DNA of 64,000 bases from Actinomycetota bacterium (GTDB taxonomy: Bacteria > Actinomycetota > Actinomycetes > Mycobacteriales > Micromonosporaceae): positions 65,884-129,883 of the forward strand of contig VAWN01000021.1 of assembly GCA_005885555.1 (NCBI GenBank). The letters are read 5' to 3'. A program made the position numbers and the translations under genes. Position 1 is the stretch's first letter. Each line of letters begins with the position of its first letter. The notes under the pieces were generated by a model, which was not told where the DNA came from, searched no databases, and was given only the letters and a program-made list of their open reading frames with translations. Shown here piece after piece: positions 33,306-42,145 of the stretch.

Positions 33306-33907
33306 CGTGCTCTGGCCAGCTCCAGCCGCAGCTCGGAGATGGCGTGCTCGACGACGCCGATGAGTACCCGCTTGGCAGACTCGCGCCGCCGCGCGTCGCA
33401 CAGCATCAGCGGCACCTGCGGCGGGATGGACAGCGCCTCCCGTACCTCGTCCTCGGCATACCGCGGCGCACCGTCGAAGCAGTTCACCCCGACCACGTAC
33501 GGCAGCGCCCGGCTCTCGAAGAAGTCGATCGGCGCGAAGCTGTCGGTGACCCGGCGGGTGTCGACGAGTACCACCGCGCCGAGCGCACCCCGGATCAGCT
33601 CGTCCCACATGAACCAGAAGCGGGTCTGCCCCGGCGTGCCGAACACGTACAGGATCAGGTCCTCGCCCATGGTGATGCGACCGAAGTCCATGGCGACGGT
33701 CGTGGTCGCCTTTCCGGGTACCTTCGTCGGATCGTCGATGCCGACGCCCGCCGCGGTCATGACCGCCTCGGTGGTCAGCGGGGTGATCTCGGAGACCGCC
33801 CCGACGAGCGTGGTCTTGCCCACGCCGAACCCGCCCGCGACAACGATCTTCGCGGACCTGATCGTGGCCGGCGCCCCACGCATGCCGCTAAAGCTTGCGG
33901 AGTCCAC
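33302..33907 (-). CDS. Conservon GTPase (CvnD-like)
   Basis: A 201-residue small G-protein-like ATP/GTP-binding protein, the fourth member of actinobacterial conservons. The P-loop is VVAGGFGVGKTTLVGAVSEI, the switch II region is FGTPGQTRFWFMWDEL, and the base-recognition motif is the atypical GVNCFDGAP. By family knowledge these GTPases act with the roadblock protein and DUF742 beneath a sensor kinase. The start is GTG 33907, or ATG 33883 eight codons later. It overlaps the HemD-like gene tail to tail by 4 bp. Confidence 0.9.
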   Translation of the reverse strand: MDSASFSGMRGAPATIRSAKIVVAGGFGVGKTTLVGAVSEITPLTTEAVMTAAGVGIDDPTKVPGKATTTVAMDFGRITMGEDLILYVFGTPGQTRFWFMWDELIRGALGAVVLVDTRRVTDSFAPIDFFESRALPYVVGVNCFDGAPRYAEDEVREALSIPPQVPLMLCDARRRESAKRVLIGVVEHAISELRLELARAR

Positions 33908-34250
33908 TCAACACCCTTTCCAGCAGTTCCATGCGGTCGTCACCGCGCGCCTCCCCCGGGTTGTGCAGTGCCAGGAGGCCGTCGGCCACCATGTCGGCGA
34001 TCAGCACCCGGGACACCCCCAGCGGAAGCCGGGTGTACGCGGCGATCTCAGCGAGCGACTGTGCCCGCCCTTCGCACAACGACGCGATCACCTGTTTGTC
34101 CCGGCCGGCGAACCGGGCCTCCTGCTTTCCCCGCGGGGTGGTCACCAGTACCGCCTCGATCGCGATGTCGCGCTGCGGCTCGGTGCGTCCCCGGGTGACG
34201 GCGTACGGACGGACCAGCGCCCCACGTGGATCCGCACCGGCCTGCTCCAC
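33888..34250 (-). CDS. DUF742 conservon protein (CvnC-like)
   Basis: A 120-residue protein of the DUF742 family, with VRPYAVTRGRTEP at the N-terminus and a winged-helix-like middle (SLAEIAAYTRLPLGVSRVLIADMVADGLL). The end, ERVLSGLRKL, is the usual family tail. It overlaps the GTPase gene by 20 bp. Confidence 0.9.
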   Translation of the reverse strand: MEQAGADPRGALVRPYAVTRGRTEPQRDIAIEAVLVTTPRGKQEARFAGRDKQVIASLCEGRAQSLAEIAAYTRLPLGVSRVLIADMVADGLLALHNPGEARGDDRMELLERVLSGLRKL

Positions 34251-34286
34251 GACGTCCTCCCCCTCCCCTGGGCCGCACCCGCCGGC

Positions 34287-34700
34287 CTATCCGGCCTGCG
34301 GCACGCTCTGCCGGGCGTTCGGCGTCAGGGCCTGGCCGACCCGTTCGACGAGTAACGCCATCTCGTAGCCGACCTGCCCCACGTCGCAGGTACGGCTGGC
34401 CAGCACCGCCAGGCACGAACCGTCGCTGATGGACATCAGGAACAGGTACCCGCCGTCCATCTCGATGATGGTCTGCAGGACGCTGCCGCCGTTGAAGTAC
34501 CGCGACGTGCCCTGGGTGAGGCTGACCACACCGGCCGCGATCGCGGCGAGCTGGTCGGCCCGGTCCTCGGGCAGCGCGCGGGACGCCGCCAGCAACAAGC
34601 CGTCCGCGGACACCGCCACCACGTGGGCGATGCCGCCGATCTGATCGGCGAAGTTGTTGAGCAGCCATCCCATGTCGCGCATCGCGCCGGGTCTGGTCAT
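34287..34700 (-). CDS. Roadblock/LC7 conservon protein (CvnB-like)
   Basis: 137 residues with the roadblock/LC7 fold: LLNNFADQIGGIAHVVAVSADGLLLAAS, then LAAIAAGVVSLTQG and the strand GYLFLMSISDGSCLAVLAS. In conservons this protein acts with the GTPase as a possible activator. The ATG overlaps the TGA of the kinase gene. Confidence 0.92.
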   Translation of the reverse strand: MTRPGAMRDMGWLLNNFADQIGGIAHVVAVSADGLLLAASRALPEDRADQLAAIAAGVVSLTQGTSRYFNGGSVLQTIIEMDGGYLFLMSISDGSCLAVLASRTCDVGQVGYEMALLVERVGQALTPNARQSVPQAG

Positions 34701-37630
34701 CAATGGCTCTCCTCGGTGTCCGGCTGCGGTTGGAGGGACGTTCCCTCACCGCTCGTACGGCCCCGCTGTACCCCGCGGTGGTAGGCGGACAGCAGCCCGC
34801 GTACCTCGTCGGGGTCGCGCTTGTTGCGGGCCGCCGTCGTGCGCGCGTCCACCGCACCCGGTACGAGCTGGGCGGCGGGGACCCGCTTCGGGAGTCCCGA
34901 TCGAGTGGTGCCGGCGGTGGGTGGCTGCGCGGCCGCCTGCGCGGCCCGCCACCCCTCGTCCGCGGAGCTGCTCCAGCCGTCGGCGTCCGGCCGTGCCGCC
35001 GGCTCCGGTCGGGCCGCCGGCTCGGGCCGTGCCGCCGGCTCGGGCCGTGCCGTCGGCTCAGGTCGCGCCACCGGCTCAGGTCGGGCCGCCGGCTCCCGCT
35101 TCGGCAGGCTGCCGCGCGACCCTGCCGGCGGTTCCGGAGGTATCTGTGGCCGTGCGGCCGGTGGCGGCACGTACGGCTGGTCGTCGGCGGGTACGTACGG
35201 CCGGGCCGCGGCAGGTGCCAACGGCGATGGCGGTGCCGCGGGCGGCGGCGGTGCCGCGCCCTGTGGTGGTGCCGCGGCAGGTGGTGGTCCGCTGGTACCG
35301 CGCGGCGGGCTGGCCGCCGGGGCCGCCGGTGGCGGCCACTGGTTGGTGGGCCGGGCCTGCGGGTCCTCGGTGTTCAACCAGGCCGCCTCCATCGACCGGA
35401 AGATCGGCGGCATCTCGCCGCTGTCGGCCGCGGGGTGCCGCGGGTACCCGAGCGGGTCCTCCGGCCGGTCCACGGTGATGACCCCGGTCGAGGCGCCGGA
35501 CGGAACGAGCCCGGGAAGCTGCGGCATCGGGAAGCCGCCGGTACCGGCGCGGGCCATCGCCTGCTCGACCGAGAGCGACGTGCGCGGCCGGCTGACGACC
35601 GGCTCCCGGCCGCGCAGCCGGGGCAGCACCAGGATCCCGGTGGGCAGCGTGACGTTGGTGACGGTGCCGCCCTCGGGGTTGGCGCGCAGCTCCACCTTGA
35701 TCCGGTACCGGCTGGCGAGGCGCGAGACCACGGCCAGACCCATCATCCGGAAGGAGGCCACGTTGACGGTGGGCGGTTCGGCAAGCCGCTCGTTGAGCGT
35801 GTTCAGCTGTTCGGGTGACATGCCCAAGCCGCGGTCCTCGATCTGGATGAGCACGTAGTCGCCGATGCGCCGGCCGTCGGCGACCACGGTGCTGTCCGGC
35901 GGGGAGAACCGGGTGGCGTTGTCGAACAGCTCGGCCACCAGCCGTACCACGTCGTTGACCGCGTGCGAGATGACCGAGACGTCGAGGTCCACCACCCCGA
36001 ACTCGATCCGGTTGTACAGCTCCACCTCGGACTGCGCCGCCCGCAGCACGTCGGCCAGCAGCGCGTTCTCCCGCCGCGGGGTACTGGAGTCCGCGCCGGC
36101 CAGCACGAGCAGGTTCTCGTCGTTGCGGCGCATCCGGGTGGCCAGGTGATCGAGCTGGAACAGCTGGGCGAGGCGCTTGGGGTCCTCCTCGGTGCGCTCG
36201 ATCGAGTCCAGCTCGCCGATCATGCGGTCGACCAGCGCCTGCGAGCGGCGGGCCAGGTTGAGGAACATCGACGAGACGCTGGTACGCAGCGCCGCCTGCT
36301 CGGCCGCCACCCGTACCGCCTCCCGGTGCACCGCGTTGAACGCCTGTGCCACCTGGCCGATCTCGTCGCGGCTGTCGATGCGTACCGGATCCTGCAGCTG
36401 TGCCGCGATCGTGTCGGGATTCGAATCGCCGACGTCGCGCAGGTCGCGCAACCGGGCCACGGCGTTGGGCAGTTCCCTGCCGACCACGGCGATCGCGCCC
36501 TCGCGCAGCCGGGACAGCGACCGGGACAGCGCCCGCGCCAGCGCGAAGGCCACCGCGATGGCCAGTGCGATGGCGAGCAGCACCAGGATCGACTCGACGA
36601 CCACCTCGCGGACCACGGAACTCTGCAGATCCTTGGCGTCGGTGGTCAGCTTGGCGTCGAGCTGCTGTTCGGCCCAGCGCATCAGGTCGACCACGGCACC
36701 GAGCGCGCTGGCCAGGTCGCGGGAGTTGACGGCCGGCGCCCCGTTCTGCCCGACCGACCGGCCCATCTGCTGGCCCACCTGGTCGGCCAGCTGCACCGCG
36801 TCACCGGTGATCGTCTGCCGGACCAGCTCCTCCTGCTCCGGTGTCGCGCTCATGTCGAACGCGCGCAGTGCGGCCTGCTGGCCGGTCAGCGTGGCCACGA
36901 ACGAGCTGTACTGCTGCTGGTCGAGGTGCCCCGACTTGAGGGCCGCGTACCCGATCGCCTGCTCGTCGGAGTTCGCCGCCTTGGCCTGGGCGAAGGCGGC
37001 CATCGCCCGGATCGAGTCGGACAGGTGGGTGTCCGGCGTGACCTGCACGATCTCGCTGTGGTACCCGACCATGTCGTCGATGATCACGCCGTACCGCACC
37101 ACGACCTCGCTGATCGAGATGCCCTGGCCGCTGGTCACCTGACCGCGCAGCGTGTCCAGAGTGGACAGTTGCGTGTCGATGCGGTCCAGCCGGTCCTTGA
37201 GTGCCGCGGGGATCCGGCTCACCCGGCCCCGGTGGGCCGAGTACGAGCCGGTGGCCGCCTTGGTGACCTTGACCTGGTTGGCGAAGTCCGCGCCGGCGTT
37301 GGGCTCGCCCGCGAGGGCCTGCGCGGCGAGGATGCGCTCGCGTTGCAGTTGGTGCGTGGCGTCGGCGACGTCCAACGACAGCGAGGTGAGCGCGGCCGCC
37401 AGTTGCGCGGCGAGTGCGCGCTTTCCGCTGTCGATCAGCCGCAGCCCGGTCAGGCTCGCGATCGCCAGAATCGGAATCACCAGGATGAGGCCGAGTTTGG
37501 CGCGGATCCGGGCGTCCCGAAGCGCAAATCGTCGCCGGGCGGGCGCGGCCGCCGATTTTCCGCGTGGCGGTAATCCGCTACGCCGCGCGCCCCCGCGTGC
37601 CGGCATGGTGGCGCTCGTCCGCGTGCTCAC
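34700..37630 (-). CDS. Conservon sensor histidine kinase (CvnA-like) with nitrate-sensor-type domain
   Basis: 976 residues. An N-terminal helix (LGLILVIPILAIASLTGLRL) and a second near residue 350 (ILVLLAIALAIAVAFALARAL) bracket a 290-residue outside domain of the nitrate/nitrite-sensing helical type. HAMP and dimer helices follow, then a histidine-kinase-like ATPase with LVAELFDNATRFSPP (N-box) and IEDRGLGMSPEQL. The last 300 residues are Pro/Ala-rich and disordered, with an ARPEP repeat. The ligand is unknown; the neighbouring nitrate locus is suggestive only. Confidence 0.9.
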   Translation of the reverse strand: MSTRTSATMPARGGARRSGLPPRGKSAAAPARRRFALRDARIRAKLGLILVIPILAIASLTGLRLIDSGKRALAAQLAAALTSLSLDVADATHQLQRERILAAQALAGEPNAGADFANQVKVTKAATGSYSAHRGRVSRIPAALKDRLDRIDTQLSTLDTLRGQVTSGQGISISEVVVRYGVIIDDMVGYHSEIVQVTPDTHLSDSIRAMAAFAQAKAANSDEQAIGYAALKSGHLDQQQYSSFVATLTGQQAALRAFDMSATPEQEELVRQTITGDAVQLADQVGQQMGRSVGQNGAPAVNSRDLASALGAVVDLMRWAEQQLDAKLTTDAKDLQSSVVREVVVESILVLLAIALAIAVAFALARALSRSLSRLREGAIAVVGRELPNAVARLRDLRDVGDSNPDTIAAQLQDPVRIDSRDEIGQVAQAFNAVHREAVRVAAEQAALRTSVSSMFLNLARRSQALVDRMIGELDSIERTEEDPKRLAQLFQLDHLATRMRRNDENLLVLAGADSSTPRRENALLADVLRAAQSEVELYNRIEFGVVDLDVSVISHAVNDVVRLVAELFDNATRFSPPDSTVVADGRRIGDYVLIQIEDRGLGMSPEQLNTLNERLAEPPTVNVASFRMMGLAVVSRLASRYRIKVELRANPEGGTVTNVTLPTGILVLPRLRGREPVVSRPRTSLSVEQAMARAGTGGFPMPQLPGLVPSGASTGVITVDRPEDPLGYPRHPAADSGEMPPIFRSMEAAWLNTEDPQARPTNQWPPPAAPAASPPRGTSGPPPAAAPPQGAAPPPPAAPPSPLAPAAARPYVPADDQPYVPPPAARPQIPPEPPAGSRGSLPKREPAARPEPVARPEPTARPEPAARPEPAARPEPAARPDADGWSSSADEGWRAAQAAAQPPTAGTTRSGLPKRVPAAQLVPGAVDARTTAARNKRDPDEVRGLLSAYHRGVQRGRTSGEGTSLQPQPDTEESH
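34990..35095 (-). repeat. 15-bp coding repeat (Ala-Arg-Pro-Glu-Pro) in the kinase tail
   Basis: Six to seven tandem copies of a 15-bp unit encode ARPEP variants (VARPEP, TARPEP, AARPEP) in the disordered C-terminal tail of the conservon kinase. The copies differ mostly at silent or Ala/Val/Thr positions. Copy number probably varies between strains. Confidence 0.85.
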
Positions 37631-38056
37631 GTCGACAACCTTTCGTCGAAACTGCGCCGGCGCGCTCTGTTCGTCGGTTAACCGCTTCCCGTCGCGACGC
37701 CGCCCTACGCGGCCTCACGCCACGCGGCACGGCCGCGATTTCATCACGTCCGAGGCCGTTAACGGAAGTCTCACGCTGGTAGGAATCAAGGGCAGGATAG
37801 CCAAGTGTCCGACGTCAGCTTCCCACCCGGTACCCACAATAGGGCTTTGACCAGCGCGAATATATCGAGGGCTTGATCCGGAGTGCGGCGGTGTTAACAG
37901 AGACTTTACCGGGATACGTTAGGTGGCTATATGTAAAGGTATGAATGCGATAGGTGAGAGCGTCCCGGTACGCGCGGGGACGTGCCAGCCAGCTTGACCC
38001 GCGGACGGCGGATTGGCAAGGTGGGATCGCCATCGAGCCCCCGGAAGGGATTGACC
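37631..38056. other. Intergenic region between divergent conservon and binding-protein genes
   Basis: This 426-bp stretch is distinctly richer in A and T than its surroundings between about 37,740 and 37,950. It holds the plus-strand promoter at 37905-37933, a perfect palindrome CCGTTAACGG at 37757-37766, and on the minus side GAAAGG about nine bases before the kinase GTG. I find no convincing small gene or known riboswitch in it. Confidence 0.6.
37905..37933 (+). promoter_or_regulatory. Binding-protein gene promoter: TTTACC - 17 bp - TATATG
   Basis: TTTACC and TATATG with a 17-bp spacer give a good vegetative-type promoter. Transcription would start about 115 nt before the GTG at 38057. Confidence 0.55.
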
Positions 38057-39223
38057 GTGAGGCTTGCCCGCGTCGCGGTTCTCGCGGCCGCTGCCGTACT
38101 GCCGCTGAACCTGACGGCCTGCTCCAAGCCAGCCCCGGCCACCGACACGAGCCCGATCGTGATCGGCGCGGACCTCGAACTGTCCGGCGTCGACGCGGCG
38201 GTCGGCAACACCTACGCGCGGGCGCTGCAGCTGCGCATCGACGAGCTCAACGCGCTCGGTGGCGTCAACGGCCGGCGCATCGTGCTGGAGCAGAAGGACA
38301 ACCGCAGCGACGCGAGCGTCTCGGTCGCCGACGTCAACGCCTTCGGTGCCGAACCGGGCATCGCCGGCCTCATCATCGGCGCCTGCGCGACGTGTGCGGC
38401 CGACGTGTCGAAGACCCTCGACGACCGGATGCTGCCGACCCTGACGCTGGCTCCGGCCGGCGGCCTGGTGCGGCCGGTCACCGACCACCCGTACCTGTTC
38501 AAGCTCGGCCCCGACGCCGACGACAGCGCCAGCGTGCTGGCCGGGCTGCTGCAGGAGGCGAGCATCCACACCGCGGCGCTGCTGAGCACCGACGACGTCA
38601 ACGGCGCCGACGCGATCGCGGCGATCAGCACCCAGGCGCCCCGGGCCCACGTGAACCTGGTGAGCAAGCAGACCTTCAAGGCCACCGACACCGACCTGGC
38701 GCAGCCGGTACACGCGGCGCTGGCGAAGAACCCGGGCGCGCTGGTGGTGTCCACGTTCGCGGCGCAGGCGGCGCTGGTCGCGCAGACCGCGCACGAGGAC
38801 GGGTACACCGGGCGGCTGTTCTTCGACGCGACCGCGGCCGGAGACCTGTTCCTCGCCGGTAGCGCGGCGCAGGCGACCGAGGGCGCCATCATGGTGGCAC
38901 CGCAGACGCTCGTCATCGACGACGTGGTCGCCACGACCCCGGCGAAGACCGCGCGCAAGCGCTGGTTCGACGACTACACGTCCCGGTTCGGCGGCTTCTC
39001 CGGGTACTCGACGTACGCCGCCGACGCGGTACAGGTGCTCGTCGACGCGGTGCGTACCGCCGGCGGGCCGGACCACCGCAAGATGCGCGACATCATGGAG
39101 GACACCGCCTTCGACGGGCTGTCCGGTCAGGTCCGGTTCACCCCGGACAACCACTCGGGGATGATGTCGCAGGCGTTGACGTCGGTGGTCGCGCGGTCCG
39201 GCCGGTGGCGCCTGTTCGGCTGA
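38057..39223 (+). CDS. Lipoprotein substrate-binding protein, branched-chain amino-acid type
   Basis: 388 residues. The signal peptide (VRLARVAVLAAAAVLPL) ends in a lipobox LTAC, so the mature protein is a membrane-tethered lipoprotein. The fold is the type I periplasmic binding protein of the LivK class (PIVIGADLELSGVDAAVGNTYARALQLRIDELNALGGVNGRRI). No transporter genes of that class are adjacent. It is divergent from the conservon, so it may present a ligand to the sensor kinase rather than to a permease. GGAAGGG lies seven bases before the GTG. Confidence 0.88.
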   Translation: MRLARVAVLAAAAVLPLNLTACSKPAPATDTSPIVIGADLELSGVDAAVGNTYARALQLRIDELNALGGVNGRRIVLEQKDNRSDASVSVADVNAFGAEPGIAGLIIGACATCAADVSKTLDDRMLPTLTLAPAGGLVRPVTDHPYLFKLGPDADDSASVLAGLLQEASIHTAALLSTDDVNGADAIAAISTQAPRAHVNLVSKQTFKATDTDLAQPVHAALAKNPGALVVSTFAAQAALVAQTAHEDGYTGRLFFDATAAGDLFLAGSAAQATEGAIMVAPQTLVIDDVVATTPAKTARKRWFDDYTSRFGGFSGYSTYAADAVQVLVDAVRTAGGPDHRKMRDIMEDTAFDGLSGQVRFTPDNHSGMMSQALTSVVARSGRWRLFG

Positions 39224-39230
39224 CCGTCGG

Positions 39231-40004
39231 TCACCCCGAGGTGGCCCGGGCCCAGGGCAGCAGCCGGCGCTCGACGGCCACGAGCAGGTAGTAGAGCACG
39301 ATGCTGAGCGCCGCCAGCAGGACCAGCGCGGCGACGGCCGGTGCGGTGGCGCCCTGGCCGCTGTAGGACTGGACAGCATACATCAGCCCCTCGGTCGCGC
39401 CGCTCAGCTCCGCGACGGTGGCACCGATGACGGCCAGGGTCAGCGCCACCTTGAGACCGATGAAGATGTGCGGCAGGGCGGCCGGTACCCGTACCTTCAG
39501 GAACGTCTGCCGGCGCGACGCGGACAGCGACCGGGCCAGCTCCGCAAGGTCTGCGGGCGTCGTGGTGAACCCGGTCACCGCGGAGACCACGATCGGGAAG
39601 AAGCAGACCAGGAACACCAGTACCACCCGGGACAGCTGGTCCAGCCCGAACCAGACCAGCACCAGCGGCGCCAGCGCCACCTTCGGGATCGCGTTGGCCC
39701 CGACCAGAAGCGGCGAGAACATCCGGTCCACCACCCGTGAACCGACGACCGCCAGCGCGATGGCCAGGCCCACCACGACCGCGAGGGCGTACCCCTCCAG
39801 CGTCTCCACGGTGGACGCCCGCAGGTGACCGAGCAGGTCGCCGGGCGAGTCGATGAACACCTTCGCCACCTGCCACGGTGTCGGCAGGATGAACGGCTGG
39901 ACGTGGAAGGCCAGCACGCCCAGCCACCAGACGGCGATCAGCACCGCGAGCCCGAGGACGGGCAGCAGTACCGCGCCGAGCCGGCCGTCGACAAGGCGCC
40001 GCAT
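39231..40004 (-). CDS. ABC transporter permease, SsuC/TauC/ThiX-like
   Basis: A 257-residue permease with about six helices and the family's coupling EAA-type loop (ELARSLSASRRQTFLKVRVPAALPHIFIGLKVAL). NAIPKVALAPLVLVWFGL is typical of nitrate/sulfonate/taurine/HMP-precursor importers. It works with the binding protein encoded upstream and the ATPase encoded divergently at 41384. A 10-bp hairpin precedes it. Confidence 0.9.
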   Translation of the reverse strand: MRRLVDGRLGAVLLPVLGLAVLIAVWWLGVLAFHVQPFILPTPWQVAKVFIDSPGDLLGHLRASTVETLEGYALAVVVGLAIALAVVGSRVVDRMFSPLLVGANAIPKVALAPLVLVWFGLDQLSRVVLVFLVCFFPIVVSAVTGFTTTPADLAELARSLSASRRQTFLKVRVPAALPHIFIGLKVALTLAVIGATVAELSGATEGLMYAVQSYSGQGATAPAVAALVLLAALSIVLYYLLVAVERRLLPWARATSG

Positions 40005-40027
40005 GCGCGCCTCCTTCCGCGCGGCGT

Positions 40028-40054
40028 GGGTCCGCGGCGTGGTGCCGCGGACCC
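40028..40054 (-). terminator. Intra-operon hairpin between binding protein and permease genes
   Basis: GGGTCCGCGG and CCGCGGACCC form a perfect 10-bp stem with a 7-nt loop. There is no U tract. Hairpins in this place often protect or terminate part of the message so that more binding protein than permease is made. Confidence 0.65.
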
Positions 40055-40065
40055 GCGCCCGACGC

Positions 40066-41088
40066 TCAGCCCTTCGGGGTCAGCCCGAAATCGACGAGGC
40101 GGTCCGGGGTCAGCCCGGCCGGGATCGCGTTCGCGCCCTGCATCAGCGCGATGCTGCGGGCGATCCGCTGCTGGTCCAGCGCGCCGATCGCGGCACCGGA
40201 ACTGCTGGAGTTCACGTACTGCTTCATCAGCTTCAGCTCGCCCGCGGCGACCGTGGCGTCCTGCGTGGGCACGTGGCTGTGCAGGATCTTCCCGGCCTCC
40301 TCGGGGTTGTTGACGGCGTACTGCAACGACTTCATCAACGCGGCGGTGAACTTCTTCACCAGGTCAGGCTTCTGCTGCGCCAGCTTGGTCGAGGTGACCA
40401 GCACGTTGCCGTACACGTCGTTGATGAAGTCGCTGTACGGCAGCACGACCGCCTTCTTCCCGCCGGCCGCCTTCTCGATGGTGGGTACCCCGACCACGAA
40501 CTGCCCGATCGTGTCCACCGTGCCGGAGGCGAGCGTCTGCGGCAGTTGCTGGGCGGCGATGTTGACGAACTTCACCCGGCTCGCGTCGATGCCGGCCAGC
40601 TTCGCGTAGGTGGGGAACATCAGCCCGATCGTCGAGCCGGTCGGGTCGCCGACGGTGTGCCCCTCCAGGTCCTTCGGCGAGCTGATGTTCCGCCCGTCCA
40701 GCGTCATGATGCAGGCGAGGGTCCGCTGGTGGATGGCGGCCACCGCGGTGACACCCTGTACCTGTCCGCCGCCGATCAGGATCATCGCGCCGGTGAAGTC
40801 GACCGGGGCGAAGTCGATGTTGCCGGCGGTCAGCTGCTTGAGGTTGTCGCCGGTACCGGTGCCGGGCTTGACGGTCACGTCGATGCCGGCGTCGCGGAAG
40901 TACCCCTTGTCAATGCCCACGTACACATACGCGTCGCGGCCGAACTGACCGAAGCCTGTGGCATATGTAACTTTTTCGATTGGTGCCGGATTGTTCTTGT
41001 TGGCTGCACCGCTGCCACTGGTACAGCCGGCCGCCACGAGCAGCGCCGTGGCCGCCGCGGCCGCTGTGAACGCGCGGGAAAGCCTCAT
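40066..41088 (-). CDS. NMT1/THI5-like lipoprotein substrate-binding protein
   Basis: 340 residues. The signal peptide (FTAAAAATALLVAAGC) has lipobox VAAGC, and the mature part is NMT1/SsuA-like: KVTYATGFGQFGRDAYVYVGIDKGYFRDAGIDVTV. LTAGNIDFAPVDFTGAMIL and the GYF..AGIDV pattern resemble ThiY and related pyrimidine-precursor or sulfonate binders. A strong GAAGGAAGGG precedes the ATG. The nearby thiamine operon makes an HMP precursor a reasonable guess for the ligand, but there is no TPP riboswitch here. Confidence 0.88.
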   Translation of the reverse strand: MRLSRAFTAAAAATALLVAAGCTSGSGAANKNNPAPIEKVTYATGFGQFGRDAYVYVGIDKGYFRDAGIDVTVKPGTGTGDNLKQLTAGNIDFAPVDFTGAMILIGGGQVQGVTAVAAIHQRTLACIMTLDGRNISSPKDLEGHTVGDPTGSTIGLMFPTYAKLAGIDASRVKFVNIAAQQLPQTLASGTVDTIGQFVVGVPTIEKAAGGKKAVVLPYSDFINDVYGNVLVTSTKLAQQKPDLVKKFTAALMKSLQYAVNNPEEAGKILHSHVPTQDATVAAGELKLMKQYVNSSSSGAAIGALDQQRIARSIALMQGANAIPAGLTPDRLVDFGLTPKG

Positions 41089-41324
41089 GAAACCCTTCCT
41101 TCCATCGACCCACCAAGGGCACCGCTGGCGGGGCCTGTGCCCGCGGAAACGGCGCAACCGAGCGTGACGGCGCACCCGCAGCAGACCAGCGGAGGCGGAG
41201 CAGTGAACGCGCGGCACATGGTAGATGCGTCGGACCGGTCGCACCAGACCGGCCGGAGTCCGGACACAATTACCGAGCCCGATGTATCGCGCCGGAAACA
41301 CAAACCCGATAGCCTGACCGACGG

Positions 41325-41359
41325 CCGGTAAGGTCCCGGCAGACTCCGGTAAGGTCCCG
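41325..41359. promoter_or_regulatory. Two 14-bp direct repeats, 21-bp period, upstream of the ABC ATPase gene
   Basis: CCGGTAAGGTCCCG occurs identically at 41325-41338 and 41346-41359. The period is two helical turns, as for a protein binding the same DNA face twice. Each copy contains TAAGGT, a -10-like hexamer. Confidence 0.6.
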
Positions 41360-41383
41360 ACCGCGAACGGGGTGCCTCCGACG

Positions 41384-42145
41384 ATGATCGCGCTGACCGA
41401 CGTCTCCCAGACGTTCCTCGGTCGCACCGGTGCGGTGGAAGCGTTGCGGGGCATGGATCTGCAGGTCGACAACGGCGAGTTCGTGGCCGTCGTGGGCCGC
41501 TCCGGCTGCGGCAAGTCGACGCTGCTGCGGCTGATCGCCGGGCTGCTCACGCCGACCTCGGGCCGGATCCTGGTGGACGGTACGCCGGTGGTCGGGCCGC
41601 GCCGCGACATCGCCATGATGTTCCAGCGCCCGGCGCTGCTGCCGTGGCGCAGCGTGCTGCACAACGTGATGCTGCCGGTCGAGATATTCGGCTGGCGGCG
41701 GTCCGAGCACCGGCAGACCGCGCTGCGACTGCTGGAGATGGTGGGGCTGACCGGGTTCCAGAAGCGGCTGCCGCACGAGCTGTCCGGCGGGATGCAGCAA
41801 CGCGTCGCGCTGTGCCGCGCGCTCATCCAGCGGCCCCGGCTGCTGCTGATGGACGAGCCGTTCTCCGCCCTGGACGCGCTGACCCGCGAGGAGCTGTCGG
41901 TCGAGCTGCAGCGCATCCACATGGAACTGCGCACCACGATGGTGTTCGTCACCCATTCGATCGACGAGGCGGTGCTGCTCGCCGACCGGGTCGTGGTGAT
42001 GAGCCAGCGGCCGGGTCAGGTCCGTAAGGTGGTCGAGGTGGACATCCCCCGGCCGCGCTCGCTCGGGTACAACGCCCATCTGGAAGAGGTCGCCCGGACC
42101 AGCGCGCACCTGCACGAGCTGCTGATGGAGCCGATCACCGCATGA
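41384..42145 (+). CDS. ABC transporter ATP-binding protein, SsuB/TauB/ThiZ-like
   Basis: About 253 residues with every ATPase motif intact: Walker A GRSGCGKST, Q-loop FQRPALLPWRS, signature LSGGMQQRVALCRAL, Walker B LLLMDEPFSALD and H-loop VTHSIDEAVLLADR. It energises the permease encoded on the other strand. The ATG at 41384 is preferred; GTG 41372 is possible. It overlaps the LLM oxidoreductase gene by ATGA. Confidence 0.92.
   Translation: MIALTDVSQTFLGRTGAVEALRGMDLQVDNGEFVAVVGRSGCGKSTLLRLIAGLLTPTSGRILVDGTPVVGPRRDIAMMFQRPALLPWRSVLHNVMLPVEIFGWRRSEHRQTALRLLEMVGLTGFQKRLPHELSGGMQQRVALCRALIQRPRLLLMDEPFSALDALTREELSVELQRIHMELRTTMVFVTHSIDEAVLLADRVVVMSQRPGQVRKVVEVDIPRPRSLGYNAHLEEVARTSAHLHELLMEPITA

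Noticed and set aside
34990-35095. CRISPR-like array from regularly spaced repeats
   Set aside because: The 15-bp units are contiguous, in frame and encode ARPEP in the kinase tail; there are no spacers.
41089-41371. TPP riboswitch upstream of the NMT1-like importer genes
   Set aside because: No CUGAGA or ACCUGAUC motif on either strand; only direct repeats and promoter-like hexamers.
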